A stretch of DNA of 55,858 bases from Planococcus sp. ISL-109 (GCF_018613655.1 NZ_JAGGPW010000006.1:1-55858), one strand, 5' to 3'. Counted from the stretch's first letter, positions 23,999-33,292 are shown. Notes: generated by a model from the letters alone, not told the origin. Translations and numbers: made by a program.

Positions 23999-25110
23999 TC
24001 CAGATTCATGATTGCATCCGGCACTTCGCCGCCTTCTTCAACCAAAAGATCTCTCCACATTTTGACAAGGTCATTGCCCGGCATTCCACTATCCTCGAGC
24101 AATTTTGCGTAATCAGTCCATGTGTCTTCGATCCCTTTATTGAAATGATCCTGAACTTCCTGGTCCAATTCACTGAATTCGACAAATTTACCGCCGTTTT
24201 CTTCATTCTCAGGAATGATCCCTTCTGCGCGGTCAATCCACTCCTGGGCGCCCGCTTCGAAGATATCCTCATTTGCCTGTACCATCGCTTCCTGGACGTT
24301 TTCCGGAAGCTCATCCCATTTACTTTGGCTCATGCCGATGAAAGCGTTGAAATGGCCGAAGTTGATGCCGGTCAAGGTGTAGCGGAACAAATCCTGGAAG
24401 CCATAGCCCGTCCAGTCGGCGATGCTGTAGAACGCCCCATCGAATGTGCCGCGGCTCAGAGCATCGTAAATTTCGACAGCTGGCATCGTCACGCTATTGA
24501 TGCCCGTTTTGGCTGCATAAATTTCGTGGATGCGGGAAGGCGTACGGAGTGAAGTGCCTTCGACATCGCTGACGGTATTGAACTCATGCCCCGTTGTTGA
24601 AATTGAATACTCCTGAGTCGTTGAAACCGGGAATACTTTAAAGTCCCCGAACTGCATTTCAGTGTAAGTTTGGCCATCTGCCAGCTCTTCTTCACTTTCG
24701 AGGAGCTTTTTCCAGGCGTTCGATGCGATCAATGTATCGGAATGGTTAAGTGGCAGCATCGTCACTTCCGCCATCGGGAATTGGTCCGGCTGGTAAATCG
24801 GCAGCACCAATGCGACATCGACCGTGCCGGTTTGCAAAGCGTCGCCTTCATCCGGAACCGATACGAGTTCTCCGCCTGTAAACGTTTCAAACTGCACTTG
24901 GCCATCCGTCAACTCTTCGACCCGCTCCATCCACGGGACCATCGAAGCTTCCCACCAAGCGTGCTGGGCACTGAGACCCGTTGCAGCACGCAACGTGATT
25001 GTTTCTTCGCCTTCCGAACCGCCGTCCGTTGAATCTCCACCGCCGCATCCTGCCAGTAAAAGCGTCATTGCCGCACCCGCTGCTAAATAACGTGAACCAT
25101 ATTTTTTCAT
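23995..25110 (-). CDS. dctP: TRAP transporter substrate-binding lipoprotein (DctP)
   Basis: This 371-residue exported solute-binding protein has a lipoprotein signal, MKKYGSRYLAAGAAMTLLLA, cleaved before Cys22 (LAGC). A Gly/Ser/Asp/Glu-rich linker follows, then the DctP fold. The substrate carboxylate is normally held by an Arg in the segment seen here as GTSLRTPSRIHEIYAAK. FNTVSDVEG precedes it, and IYDALSRGTFDGAFYS follows. GATGGAGGAATTATT precedes the ATG. A cre-like box lies 43-56 bases upstream. It probably captures an organic acid for the catabolic enzymes around it. Confidence 0.9.
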   Translation of the reverse strand: MKKYGSRYLAAGAAMTLLLAGCGGGDSTDGGSEGEETITLRAATGLSAQHAWWEASMVPWMERVEELTDGQVQFETFTGGELVSVPDEGDALQTGTVDVALVLPIYQPDQFPMAEVTMLPLNHSDTLIASNAWKKLLESEEELADGQTYTEMQFGDFKVFPVSTTQEYSISTTGHEFNTVSDVEGTSLRTPSRIHEIYAAKTGINSVTMPAVEIYDALSRGTFDGAFYSIADWTGYGFQDLFRYTLTGINFGHFNAFIGMSQSKWDELPENVQEAMVQANEDIFEAGAQEWIDRAEGIIPENEENGGKFVEFSELDQEVQDHFNKGIEDTWTDYAKLLEDSGMPGNDLVKMWRDLLVEEGGEVPDAIMNLE

Positions 25111-25152
25111 AATAATTCCTCCATCCGGTTTTTATGCCGTGGCCGCATCAAA

Positions 25153-25166
25153 TGGTAACGCTTACA
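25153..25166. promoter_or_regulatory. Candidate CcpA cre box upstream of dctP
   Basis: On the minus strand the sequence TGTAAGCGTTACCA fits the pattern TGWAARCGYTWNCW at every position. It lies between the stop of the upstream hydratase and dctP, either repressing an internal promoter or blocking read-through. Confidence 0.65.
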
Positions 25167-25943
25167 TTATCTTCCTTGGAATTCCGGTTTGCGCTTTTCA
25201 AAGAAAGCCGTGACGCCTTCTTTATGATCCTCTGTCTGCAGCAGCATCGTCTGGATGAGGTTTTCCTGCATAAACGCAGCTTCCTGCGGCAATTCATCCA
25301 AGTGATTGACCAAGTACTTGACGTATTTATTGCTGATGCCCGGGCCCCTAGCGAGAAATTCTGCAAATGCCGTGGCCGCTTCTTCAACATTTCCTGAGGA
25401 AATCTGATTGATCAATCCGTGGCGCTCCGCTTGTTGTGCGCTTATCACTTTCGCAGAGGAAATCCATTCCTTGGCAAGCGGCGGGCTGATGCGTTTCCGC
25501 AATGCCTTGATGAGGCCGAGATCCGGGATCAAACCGATGTTCGAAAAGCTCAGTGCGAACTTCGCTTCCTCTTCCGCCACAATGAAATCCGCAGCAAGCG
25601 CTAGGCTGAAACCGGCACCTGCCGCATAGCCGTGAACGGCAGCGACGATGTATTTATCGCTGTCCATGATGGCTTTTGAGAGGCTCGAAACAAAATCGAT
25701 CCACTCGGCAACTTCATGGGCGCCTCCGAGCGATTTCATCGCGGCGATGTCACCTCCTGCGGAAAAGGCTTTGCCTTCCCCCGAAAGAATAATGACTTTC
25801 ACAGATGGATCCGACTCCAATTGCTTCAATGCCGCGAGCATTTCTTCGACCATTTCCCTGGATAAGGCATTGAGCTTATCCGGGCGGTTCATCCTCAGCT
25901 TGGCAATGCTTTCTTGCACTTCTGTTTTGACGAGATTCCCCAT
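25167..25943 (-). CDS. Enoyl-CoA hydratase/isomerase family protein
   Basis: This 258-residue crotonase has KLRMNRPDKLNAL, oxyanion segment AFSAGGDIAAM (about 61-71), and AAVHGYAAGAGFSLALAAD. SFSNIGLIPDLGLIKAL resembles PaaG/isomerase-like members, in which Asp often replaces one hydratase Glu. It is the third crotonase of the cluster. AAGGGGGACAGTCT precedes the ATG, 12 bases after the quinone reductase stop. Confidence 0.86.
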   Translation of the reverse strand: MGNLVKTEVQESIAKLRMNRPDKLNALSREMVEEMLAALKQLESDPSVKVIILSGEGKAFSAGGDIAAMKSLGGAHEVAEWIDFVSSLSKAIMDSDKYIVAAVHGYAAGAGFSLALAADFIVAEEEAKFALSFSNIGLIPDLGLIKALRKRISPPLAKEWISSAKVISAQQAERHGLINQISSGNVEEAATAFAEFLARGPGISNKYVKYLVNHLDELPQEAAFMQENLIQTMLLQTEDHKEGVTAFFEKRKPEFQGR

Positions 25944-25955
25944 AGACTGTCCCCC

Positions 25956-26936
25956 TTATGGCGTTACTACTAATTTTCCGTAGGTTTTACGGCTGCCGAG
26001 CTGCTGTAGCGCATCGACAACCTCTTCAAATGCGAACTCTTTAAAGATAAGCGGTTTAATCGCCCCCTCTTTATACAGCTCCATCAATTCGTGATGGGCT
26101 TTCATTACTTGTTCGGGCATCAAATTGCGGAACAAGCCGAAATGGACACCGACAATCGAGTAGTTTTTGATCAACGCGTGATTGGTCGGCGCATCGGCAA
26201 TCCGCCCTCCGGCAAAGCCGATGACGAGAAGCCTCCCTTCAAAGGCGATGCATTTTCTCGAACGGTCGAACGTATCGCCGCCCACGGGATCAAAAATGAC
26301 GTTGGCCCCTTTGCCGCCTGTCGCTTCTTTCACTTTCGGCACGAAATCCTCTTCCCGGTAATTGATGACGATGTCAGCGCCGAGCTCTCTGCAGATTGCC
26401 AGCTTTTCCTCGCTCCCTGCCGTTGCAATGACCAGAGCACCCGCCGCTTTACCGAGCTGTACCGCCGCGGACCCGACTCCTCCCGATGCTGCATGCACTA
26501 AGAGCACTTCGCCTTTTTTCAAGTTTGCGGTGCGGTGAAGCGCGAAATAGGCAGTCTGATACGTAATGAACAGAGCGGCCGCTTCCGCGTAGGAAAGCTC
26601 ATCCGGAATCGGGAAGATTCCTTCTTGCTTGACGATCACCCACTCCGCAAGACCACCGTTCGGAAGCATCGGCGTCGCGAGTACGCGCTGGCCGACTTTG
26701 CCTGCTGTTTCTTCTCCGAGCGCCTCGATCGTCCCGGCAATTTCCGCTCCCGGCGTAAAGGGGAGTTCCGGTTGTTCTTGGTATTTTCCTTGGCATTGCA
26801 AAATATCGAAGAAATTAAGCGCCGCCGCTTCCACTTTGATGAGCGCTTCACCTTTGCCTGGTGTCGGCTTCGGCAACTCGGCCACTGCCAATGCTTCCTG
26901 CGGTTCGCCGAGTTCCGTCACTTGCCATGCTTTCAC
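25956..26936 (-). CDS. NADPH:quinone oxidoreductase family MDR protein
   Basis: This 326-residue protein has a GroES-like N-domain (EALIKVEAAALNFFDILQC, FTPGAEIAGTIEALG) and an NADPH-binding HAASGGVGSAAVQLGKAAG segment at about 145-165. It is similar in type to the gene at 13665-14648 and likewise lacks the structural zinc lobe. GTGPGV-type zinc ligands are not seen. The ATG has AAAGGGGCGATGATT upstream. It may reduce an enone or crotonyl-type CoA ester. No direct evidence of substrate is visible. Confidence 0.85.
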   Translation of the reverse strand: MKAWQVTELGEPQEALAVAELPKPTPGKGEALIKVEAAALNFFDILQCQGKYQEQPELPFTPGAEIAGTIEALGEETAGKVGQRVLATPMLPNGGLAEWVIVKQEGIFPIPDELSYAEAAALFITYQTAYFALHRTANLKKGEVLLVHAASGGVGSAAVQLGKAAGALVIATAGSEEKLAICRELGADIVINYREEDFVPKVKEATGGKGANVIFDPVGGDTFDRSRKCIAFEGRLLVIGFAGGRIADAPTNHALIKNYSIVGVHFGLFRNLMPEQVMKAHHELMELYKEGAIKPLIFKEFAFEEVVDALQQLGSRKTYGKLVVTP

Positions 26937-26970
26937 TAATCATCGCCCCTTTCCCCTGACCTGAATGGCG

Positions 26971-28197
26971 TTACTGTTTCGCCGTGTTCGCTTTTAGTTG
27001 CTCACGCAGCTCGAGACGTCCGACGTCGCGCAGATGCACTTGGTCCGGTCCATCGACGAGGCGCAAAGTACGTGCGTTTGCGTAATGTTCCGCGAGCGGG
27101 AAATCTTCTGTCAGCCCGGCTCCGCCGAATACTTGCATCGCACGGTCGATGACATTGATCGACACGCGCGGCGCAGCGATTTTGATCATGGCGATTTCCT
27201 TGCGTGCCCCTTTTGCACCATGTTCATCGATTTTATGCGCTGCGTTTAACGTCAACAGTCGCGCCTGTTCGATTTCGATGCGGCTTTCTGCGATGATTTC
27301 CTTGATGACATCTTTTTCCGCCAATGTCGACCCGAACGCGACGCGGCTTTCTGCGCGTTTGCACAAAAGTTCCAGCGCACGCTCTGCAGCTCCGATTGCG
27401 CGCATGCAGTGATGAATACGCCCTGGCCCAAGACGCCCTTGTGCGATTTCAAATCCTCTTCCTTCTCCTAGCAGCATATTTCCCACTGGAACGCGGACAT
27501 TTTCATAATGCACTTCCGCATGTCCTTGAGGAGCATCGTCATAGCCGAATACGGTGAGCGGACGGATAATTTTAACGCCCGGTGTATCAAATGGCACGAG
27601 AATCATCGATTGCTGCTTATGCTTCTCTGCGTCCGGATCAGTTTTGCCCATGACGATCGCGATGCTGCAGCGCGGATCCATTGCGCCGGTAGTCCACCAT
27701 TTTTTGGCGTTGATGATGTATTCATCGCCGTCGCGGACGATGCTGCTTTGGATATTGGTGGCATCAGATGAAGCGACATCCGGTTCCGTCATCGAGAAGC
27801 ACGAGCGGATTTCGCCGTTCAACAGTGGCTCGAGCCATTGTTTTTTCTGTTCGTCCGTGCCGTATTTGACGAATACTTCCATATTTCCGGTATCCGGTGC
27901 GTTGCAGTTGAAGATTTCCGGAGCGATCAGTGAACGCCCCATAATTTCACATAAATGGGAATACTCGTAATTGGATAATCCTGCACCGTAATCCGGATGG
28001 TCGAGGAATAGATTCCACAAGCCTTGTGCTTTCGCTTTTTCCTTCAGCTCCTCAATGATCGGTGGAATCGTCCAGCGGTCGCTTGTGCTTTCTTTGTATT
28101 CTTTCACTGTCTGTTCAGCCGGGTACACATAGTCATCCATGAATTTCAGTAATTCCACACGCAATTGTTCTGCTTTTGGCGATAATTCTTTAAGCAT
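26971..28197 (-). CDS. Acyl-CoA dehydrogenase, ACAD10/11 type
   Basis: This 408-residue flavoprotein has the FAD-binding segments [16 protein letters not shown] and [11 protein letters not shown], then [37 protein letters not shown] and [17 protein letters not shown]. In place of the usual YEGT with its catalytic Glu it reads [10 protein letters not shown], the wording of the ACAD10/ACAD11 branch. These enzymes act with a kinase on 4-hydroxyacyl-CoA, and the kinase is encoded separately at 17811-18863. The start overlaps the synthetase stop by 8 bases (ATGCTTAA), so the two are coupled. Confidence 0.9.
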   Translation of the reverse strand: MLKELSPKAEQLRVELLKFMDDYVYPAEQTVKEYKESTSDRWTIPPIIEELKEKAKAQGLWNLFLDHPDYGAGLSNYEYSHLCEIMGRSLIAPEIFNCNAPDTGNMEVFVKYGTDEQKKQWLEPLLNGEIRSCFSMTEPDVASSDATNIQSSIVRDGDEYIINAKKWWTTGAMDPRCSIAIVMGKTDPDAEKHKQQSMILVPFDTPGVKIIRPLTVFGYDDAPQGHAEVHYENVRVPVGNMLLGEGRGFEIAQGRLGPGRIHHCMRAIGAAERALELLCKRAESRVAFGSTLAEKDVIKEIIAESRIEIEQARLLTLNAAHKIDEHGAKGARKEIAMIKIAAPRVSINVIDRAMQVFGGAGLTEDFPLAEHYANARTLRLVDGPDQVHLRDVGRLELREQLKANTAKQ

Positions 28198-29779
28198 TTG
28201 ATCGGCCCCCAGTTTCTTTTAATGTGTTTTTCAGTATTTTCCCTGACGCGTTTCGCGGCAGGCTTTCAATGAGCACAAACTCTTCTGGCACCTTGAATTT
28301 CGCAAGCGTTTTTTTGCAATGGGCTTTGAGTCCGTCCAGATCATTCGGATCCAGCTTCGGCCCAACGACAAACGCCTTCACTTTTTCGCCGAATACGGGA
28401 TCCGGCTCGCCGATGACGGCTGCTTCGACAACATCCGGATGGCTTTTCAGCGCATCTTCCACTTCGATGGAGAAGATTTTTTCTCCGCCCCGGTTGATCA
28501 TGTCTTTCTTGCGGTCGCGGATATAGACATAGCCGTCACTGTCCATGATGCCGAGGTCTCCCGAATGCCAATAGCCGTCCGTAAAGCTCGACTGATTGGC
28601 GGCCGGGTTGTCCCAATACTCTTTAATGATCATCGACCCTTTGATATACAACTCACCTGATTCACCGCGAGGCACCGTGTGGCCTTCCGGATCGACGATT
28701 TTGATATCGGCGACTTCGACCGGCAATCCGACAGATGTCACTTTTGAATCCGGGTAGCGGACTGGCATCAAAGTGGCAGGCGATGTCGTCTCCGTCGCCC
28801 CATACGCATTATGGAGTTCGGCGTTCGGAAACGCTTGTTTCAGCATTTGGAACGTCTGCTGGTAGATCGGCGAACCCCCAAATGCCACTTTCCGTACAAA
28901 GTCGAACGAATGCTTCTGGAATTCATCACTCGTCGACATCATGATGAAAATGGTCGGTACGTTAAAGAGAAAATTGATTTCATGTTTCAAGATCAGCTGG
29001 ATATACGCTTCATTCTGGTAACGTTTCATGCTGTATACTGTGCCGCCGATATAGAACATATGCAGCAATTGCCCGACAAGCCCAGTGACGTGGAACATCG
29101 GAACGGCGACTATGGTTTTCATCGAATCGTCCGTTGCGAACCGTTTTTTGTAATTCATGACGCTGTGCACTGCATTGACATGGGCGAGCACCGCGCCTTT
29201 TGGGCGTCCCGTCGTTCCCGATGTATAAAGAATGAATGCGCCGTCCTGTTCATCGATTTGCGTCTGTTGGAACGGAGCATCCGCACTTAGCAGCTCTTCA
29301 TAAGAGTTGCTGCCGCCAATCACAAACAACGTCGGCTGATCACTTTGCGGAAACCGGTTTTTTTCAATGGCTTCGCTCACTTTTTCTGCGTATTCCACTT
29401 CGGCGATCACAAGCGTTGGCTTGGAATGCCCGATAATGTATTGAAGCTCTTCGACTTGCAGTTTGACATTGATTGGAACCATTATTGCGCCGGCTTTCGC
29501 ACAAGCAAATACGACTACCGGAAACTCTGCGCAATTGCCGATCACCGCCCCTACCCGATCGCCTTTTTTGATGCCGTGCTGCTGCAGGTTGGCGGCAAGT
29601 ATTGTAGACTCATTGTCGAGTTCCGAATAGCTTAACGTTCGATTTTCCGTGACGACCGCATCTTTATCTCCGTAACGTTCCACGTTATCTGTAAGCAACT
29701 GGCCGATCGTCACCGGGCGATCCGTAAACACTCTCACCTCTGGCCGGCCGAAAAGTTCCATCGTTTCCATAACTGCCAA
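28190..29779 (-). CDS. Long/medium-chain acyl-CoA synthetase (AMP-binding)
   Basis: This ligase of about 529 residues activates a carboxylic acid to its CoA ester through an acyl-adenylate. Adenylation motifs are visible: [16 protein letters not shown] (A3), [13 protein letters not shown] (A5), [11 protein letters not shown] (A7), [21 protein letters not shown] (A8, about 20 residues) and RNASGKILK with the catalytic Lys (A10). AGGAGG is 7 bases from a TTG at 29779 but 16 bases from the ATG at 29770. I therefore prefer TTG, with ATG as alternative. It is the first gene of the catabolic cluster. A cre-like palindrome precedes it. Confidence 0.9.
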   Translation of the reverse strand: MAVMETMELFGRPEVRVFTDRPVTIGQLLTDNVERYGDKDAVVTENRTLSYSELDNESTILAANLQQHGIKKGDRVGAVIGNCAEFPVVVFACAKAGAIMVPINVKLQVEELQYIIGHSKPTLVIAEVEYAEKVSEAIEKNRFPQSDQPTLFVIGGSNSYEELLSADAPFQQTQIDEQDGAFILYTSGTTGRPKGAVLAHVNAVHSVMNYKKRFATDDSMKTIVAVPMFHVTGLVGQLLHMFYIGGTVYSMKRYQNEAYIQLILKHEINFLFNVPTIFIMMSTSDEFQKHSFDFVRKVAFGGSPIYQQTFQMLKQAFPNAELHNAYGATETTSPATLMPVRYPDSKVTSVGLPVEVADIKIVDPEGHTVPRGESGELYIKGSMIIKEYWDNPAANQSSFTDGYWHSGDLGIMDSDGYVYIRDRKKDMINRGGEKIFSIEVEDALKSHPDVVEAAVIGEPDPVFGEKVKAFVVGPKLDPNDLDGLKAHCKKTLAKFKVPEEFVLIESLPRNASGKILKNTLKETGGRSNA

Positions 29780-29801
29780 GCAAAGTCCTCCTCTCAAAAC
29801 A

Positions 29802-29817
29802 ATGTAAGCACTTACAT
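29802..29817. promoter_or_regulatory. Perfect palindromic cre-like operator upstream of the acyl-CoA synthetase
   Basis: ATGTAAG-CA-CTTACAT is a near-perfect palindrome. Its core TGTAAGCACTTACA differs from the cre consensus only at one central base. A TGACCAGTGA-type motif (29839-29848) further upstream could be a TetR-family site. Confidence 0.6.
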
Positions 29818-29950
29818 GATATCCGAAAAAAATTTAACTCACTGGTCATTTATTAAATCTTGATTCAAAAAAAGTATAAAGTTATTTTTTTCGAATTGCA
29901 AGTTAATTTTTAAATTATTTTAAATATTCTTTTAATTAATTATCGCAAAA

Positions 29951-29978
29951 AACTTCTGCCCGCTTTTGGACAGAAGTT
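29951..29978. terminator. Bidirectional terminator-like hairpin in the 0.5 kb gap
   Basis: The arms AACTTCTG and CAGAAGTT, with inner CCC/TGG pairing, are followed by T-rich runs on both strands (six T residues on the minus strand). It may end read-through from the YebC gene. The rest of 29850-30279 is AT-rich except for the repeat at 30019-30110, and I see no gene in it. Confidence 0.65.
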
Positions 29979-30018
29979 GATAGTTTTTATTTTAGAACAT
30001 CCGGTATTCCACAAAACA

Positions 30019-30110
30019 GCTGCGCTTGCCGCGGGCGAGCGCTGAGCCGCTTCGTCGCTATGCTCCTGCAGGGTCTCGCTTTCCCGCAGGCATCTTGCAA
30101 TTTTGCTCCA
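30019..30110. repeat. GC-rich dispersed intergenic repeat, copy C
   Basis: This stretch of about 90 bases runs from GCTGCGCTTGCCGCGGGCGA to TTTTGCTCCA and includes the stem CCTGCaGG/CCcGCAGG. Its wording resembles the widespread Bacillales intergenic repeat (CCGC...GGCGAGC..CTCCTGCAGGGTCTCGC). It is non-coding and stands out against the AT-rich surroundings. Confidence 0.65.
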
Positions 30111-30279
30111 CACCTCTTCATAAATAAAAGTATATTGTTAGAAAGAGCATCAATTTGCTAATTCATCTTAAATATAAGAAACTCTCAAACGTATAAGAGA
30201 TTGTTCATTAACAGGCACTTACACTCCGACATCTTTGGTTGAAATGATAGCAAAGGTATATTTTTTAATTCATGGATTC

Positions 30280-30996
30280 TTATGCTAAATCCACGTTGTG
30301 GTAGACCTGCTGGACGTCTTCGAGGTCTTCGATCGCGTCGACCATTTTTTCGAATTGTGCCTGGTCGTCTTCCGATAGCGGCATTTCATTTTGCGGCAGC
30401 ATCGTCAACTCAGCGACCGTAAAGTCGGTCACGCCGTTTGCTTTGAATGCTTCCTGGACAAGATGGAATTGATCCGGTTCTGCATAGACGATGACGATGC
30501 CCTCTTCTTCTAGGATATCCCGCACGTCAATATCCGCTTCCATCAGCAATTCCAACGCTTCATCCGCAGTCTTACCCTCTACGCCAATGACCGCTGTGTG
30601 GTCGAACATATAGGCGACCGAACCGCTGACGCCCATATTGCCGCCGTTTTTCCCGAATGCCGCGCGCACATCGGATGCGGTGCGGTTGACGTTGTTCGTC
30701 AATGTGTCGACAATGAGCATCGAACCGCTCGGGCCAAAACCTTCATAACGCAGCTCGTCATAGTTTTCTTCTGAACCGCCTTTTGCCTTTTCGACGGCGC
30801 GGTCGATGATGACTCTTGGCACATTGTAGGTTTTGGCACGCTCGAGCACGACTTTCAATGCTTGGTTTGAGTCCGGATCCGGTTCGCCTTGTTTTGCGGC
30901 TACATATATTTCACGGCCAAACTTTGCGTAGATTCTGCTTGTGTTGGCATCTTTGGAAGCTTTTTTCTCTTTAATATTATTCCATTTGCGTCCCAT
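30280..30996 (-). CDS. YebC/PmpR family protein (YeeI type)
   Basis: This 238-residue protein belongs to the TACO1/YebC family, whose members aid translation of difficult proline stretches or act as transcription regulators. The N-terminal [20 protein letters not shown] replaces the GHSKW start of the other branch and marks the YeeI type. Family segments are [31 protein letters not shown] and [33 protein letters not shown] precedes the ATG. No partner genes are evident. Confidence 0.9.
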   Translation of the reverse strand: MGRKWNNIKEKKASKDANTSRIYAKFGREIYVAAKQGEPDPDSNQALKVVLERAKTYNVPRVIIDRAVEKAKGGSEENYDELRYEGFGPSGSMLIVDTLTNNVNRTASDVRAAFGKNGGNMGVSGSVAYMFDHTAVIGVEGKTADEALELLMEADIDVRDILEEEGIVIVYAEPDQFHLVQEAFKANGVTDFTVAELTMLPQNEMPLSEDDQAQFEKMVDAIEDLEDVQQVYHNVDLA

Positions 30997-31140
30997 AGTT
31001 ATTCCTTCTTTCTTAAATTTCTTACGATGAAGAACATCATTATGTTCTATTATAATACAATACCTTCCGCTCTATCGACCGTCAGCCGAAAAAACCGCCA
31101 TCATTGTGCCCGTTCTTCTCCTGAACTTCCAATGAAAGAC

Positions 31141-31195
31141 AAAAATCGCTTTGTCATACCACCCGAAACGATTCCAGCAGCATGGACAAAGCGAT
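31141..31195 (-). terminator. Long-loop terminator after nos
   Basis: Perfect 11-bp arms ATCGCTTTGTC/GACAAAGCGAT enclose a 29-base loop and are followed by TTTTT on the minus strand. Confidence 0.75.
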
Positions 31196-31208
31196 ATATT
31201 TGAACAGT

Positions 31209-32306
31209 TCAGTTTTCATATGGTTCGTCTTGATAGAAATAATTCGGTTTGACGACATCGTTTTTATACGGCTTGTGGAAAATATGTGTCGTTGCAGGAG
31301 ACACCGGCGGAATGAGCCATGCCCAATTTCCAGTGACGGCGCGCCCCTCCCGCTCTTCGGTTTTCTCGAAGTTTTTGAACTGCTTCGCGGCCGTATGATG
31401 ATCGACAATGGTCACACCGGCTTGTGCGAATGATTCAAGTACCGCGACGTTCAATTCGACAAGCGCCTTGTCTTTCCATAATGTGCGCTGTGAACTTATA
31501 TCGAGTCCCATGATCTCCGCCATGTTCGGCAATAGGTCATAGCGGTCCTCATCAGCCAAATTGCGCGCGCCGATTTCCGTTCCCATATACCAGCCGTTGA
31601 ATGGAGCCATCCGGTATTCGATGCCGCCGATTTCGAGTTTCATATCCGAGATGAGCGGCACCGCATACCATTTCAAGCCCAGTTCGCCTAGTGCCGGCCA
31701 ATCCGGATGCCCGATCGCCACTTCCAGCTTGGCGTATTCCGGCAGTTCAAACCATTTCGGTGCCTGCCCAACTTTACCGATCACTACCGGCAATACATCG
31801 AAATCGCTCCCTGCGCCCTGCCAACCGAGCGCTTCACATTGTTTTGTGAAAGCGACCGAAGACGAATCGCCGATAATCCGGCCTTCCCGCTCATATCCCG
31901 CATAGCGTAACAACTGATGATTCCAGATACGCATGCCGCCTTGTCCCGCTTGTTTGAAAATCGTGATGGCCGGGCGGATTTTTCCGTCATTGAAAGCAAA
32001 GCGCAAATGGCGAACGAGTGCCGCAAATGCCTGTTCTTCCGTTTCCACTTCACGTTCATCGAAAACTTCTAATGTTTTCCAAAAAAGACGCCCGATACAG
32101 CGGTTATTATTGCGCCACGCCATGCGCGCTCCGTGAGCCAGTTCTTCTATAGTGTGTTCATAGTTGCCCATCGCCTCGATTTCCTGTTCGACCACAGCGA
32201 CGCGGCGACGGATTTCCGCTTGTTCTTTTCCAAGTTCCAAATAACAAGTTTCAATGAAATGAGCGGCCTCTTCAAACAGAAGAGTGCTTTCTTTCAGCTT
32301 TTCCAT
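31209..32306 (-). CDS. nos: Bacterial nitric oxide synthase oxygenase
   Basis: This 365-residue protein consists of the NOS heme domain alone. It makes NO from arginine with electrons from a separate cellular reductase. The heme-ligating Cys is in WRNNNRCIGR near residue 65, and FNGWYMGTEIGARNLADEDRY holds the substrate Glu region. WAWLIPPVSPATTHIFH near the C-terminus is also typical. The ATG at 32306 follows AAGGAGTGAAATGT. The longer in-frame start at 32360 adds unrelated residues. In Bacillales NOS-derived NO protects against oxidative stress. It is monocistronic here, divergent from the HAD gene. Confidence 0.95.
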   Translation of the reverse strand: MEKLKESTLLFEEAAHFIETCYLELGKEQAEIRRRVAVVEQEIEAMGNYEHTIEELAHGARMAWRNNNRCIGRLFWKTLEVFDEREVETEEQAFAALVRHLRFAFNDGKIRPAITIFKQAGQGGMRIWNHQLLRYAGYEREGRIIGDSSSVAFTKQCEALGWQGAGSDFDVLPVVIGKVGQAPKWFELPEYAKLEVAIGHPDWPALGELGLKWYAVPLISDMKLEIGGIEYRMAPFNGWYMGTEIGARNLADEDRYDLLPNMAEIMGLDISSQRTLWKDKALVELNVAVLESFAQAGVTIVDHHTAAKQFKNFEKTEEREGRAVTGNWAWLIPPVSPATTHIFHKPYKNDVVKPNYFYQDEPYEN

Positions 32307-32375
32307 ACATTTCACTCCTTTCCGTACATCGTACCACCGGAAACCGCCAGCGGAAGCCATATTTGTGACAACTCT

Positions 32376-32403
32376 TTGATTTTCAGCCGCACTTTAGTAC
32401 ACT
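32376..32403 (+). promoter_or_regulatory. Sigma-A-like promoter of the HAD gene
   Basis: TTGATT and TACACT are separated by 16 bases and end about 28 bases before the ATG. Confidence 0.55.
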
Positions 32404-32431
32404 AGTAAAAAACAGCAGGGGGCGGCACGAA

Positions 32432-33232
32432 ATGGTGAAAGCAATTTTTTTTGATTTGGACGATACATTACTGTGGGATCAACAAAGTGTAAAAGAAGCT
32501 TTCCGTGAAACGTGCGAATGGGCAGCTGAACAAAGCGGCGCCGATTGCAGCGGATTGGAACAAGCGGTGCGGGAAGAGGCCCGGCAACTATACGCCGGGT
32601 ATCCGACTTATGCGTTCACGCAAATGATCGGCATCAACCCTTTCGAAGGCTTATGGGGACATTTCGACGATCCAGGCGATGACTTCCAAAAATTAAGAGC
32701 AGTCGCACCCAGCTACCAACAAGAATCATGGACACGCGGGCTGAACCGCCTAGGCATCAACGACCCTGCTCTTGGCAAACAGCTCGCCAGATTTTTTCCG
32801 GAAGCGAGAAAGCGCAATCCGATCCTCTACAAAGACAGCCTAGAAGTACTCGATCAATTAAAAGGCCGCTTCGATTTATTGCTGTTGACTAACGGATCGC
32901 CAAGCCTCCAGCAAATCAAACTCGAAATCACGCCGGAAATCGCGCCGTTTTTCGATCATATCGTCATTTCCGGTGCATTCGGCCGCGGCAAGCCAGACGT
33001 GGATATTTTCCGCCATTCGCTGGAGAAGTTCGACTATGCTCCGGAAGACGTGCTGATGGTCGGCGATAATCCGATGACGGACATTCTCGGCGCTGAGCGC
33101 GCGGGCATCCCTTCTGTCTGGCTGAACCGCGAGCACAAAACGCCTCATGATAGTGTGATGGCGACCTATGAAATCCAAGACCTGACAGAGCTTTTGCCTT
33201 TGCTCGAAAAGCTCGAAGCTGAATCCGCATAA
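32432..33232 (+). CDS. HAD family hydrolase (YsaA-like)
   Basis: This 266-residue phosphatase of the HAD-IA type has the nucleophile motif DLDDTLL at residues 8-14, motif II LLLTNGSPSLQ near 152, Lys in GRGKPDVDIF near 190, and motif IV MVGDNPMTDILGAERAG near 210. A helical cap (about 18-120) lies between motifs I and II. The specific phosphate ester is not readable. GGGGGCGG lies about 8 bases before the ATG. A bidirectional terminator follows it and also serves serA. Confidence 0.88.
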   Translation: MVKAIFFDLDDTLLWDQQSVKEAFRETCEWAAEQSGADCSGLEQAVREEARQLYAGYPTYAFTQMIGINPFEGLWGHFDDPGDDFQKLRAVAPSYQQESWTRGLNRLGINDPALGKQLARFFPEARKRNPILYKDSLEVLDQLKGRFDLLLLTNGSPSLQQIKLEITPEIAPFFDHIVISGAFGRGKPDVDIFRHSLEKFDYAPEDVLMVGDNPMTDILGAERAGIPSVWLNREHKTPHDSVMATYEIQDLTELLPLLEKLEAESA

Positions 33233-33234
33233 TA

Positions 33235-33280
33235 AAAGCCCGTTCCGATGATGTCTTAAGACACAATCGGAACGGGCTTT
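33235..33280. terminator. Bidirectional terminator between the HAD gene and serA
   Basis: Perfect 15-bp arms (AAAGCCCGTTCCGAT and complement) enclose a loop that itself holds GTCTTAAGAC. A and T runs lie on both sides. Confidence 0.93.
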
Positions 33281-33292
33281 CTCATTATATTT

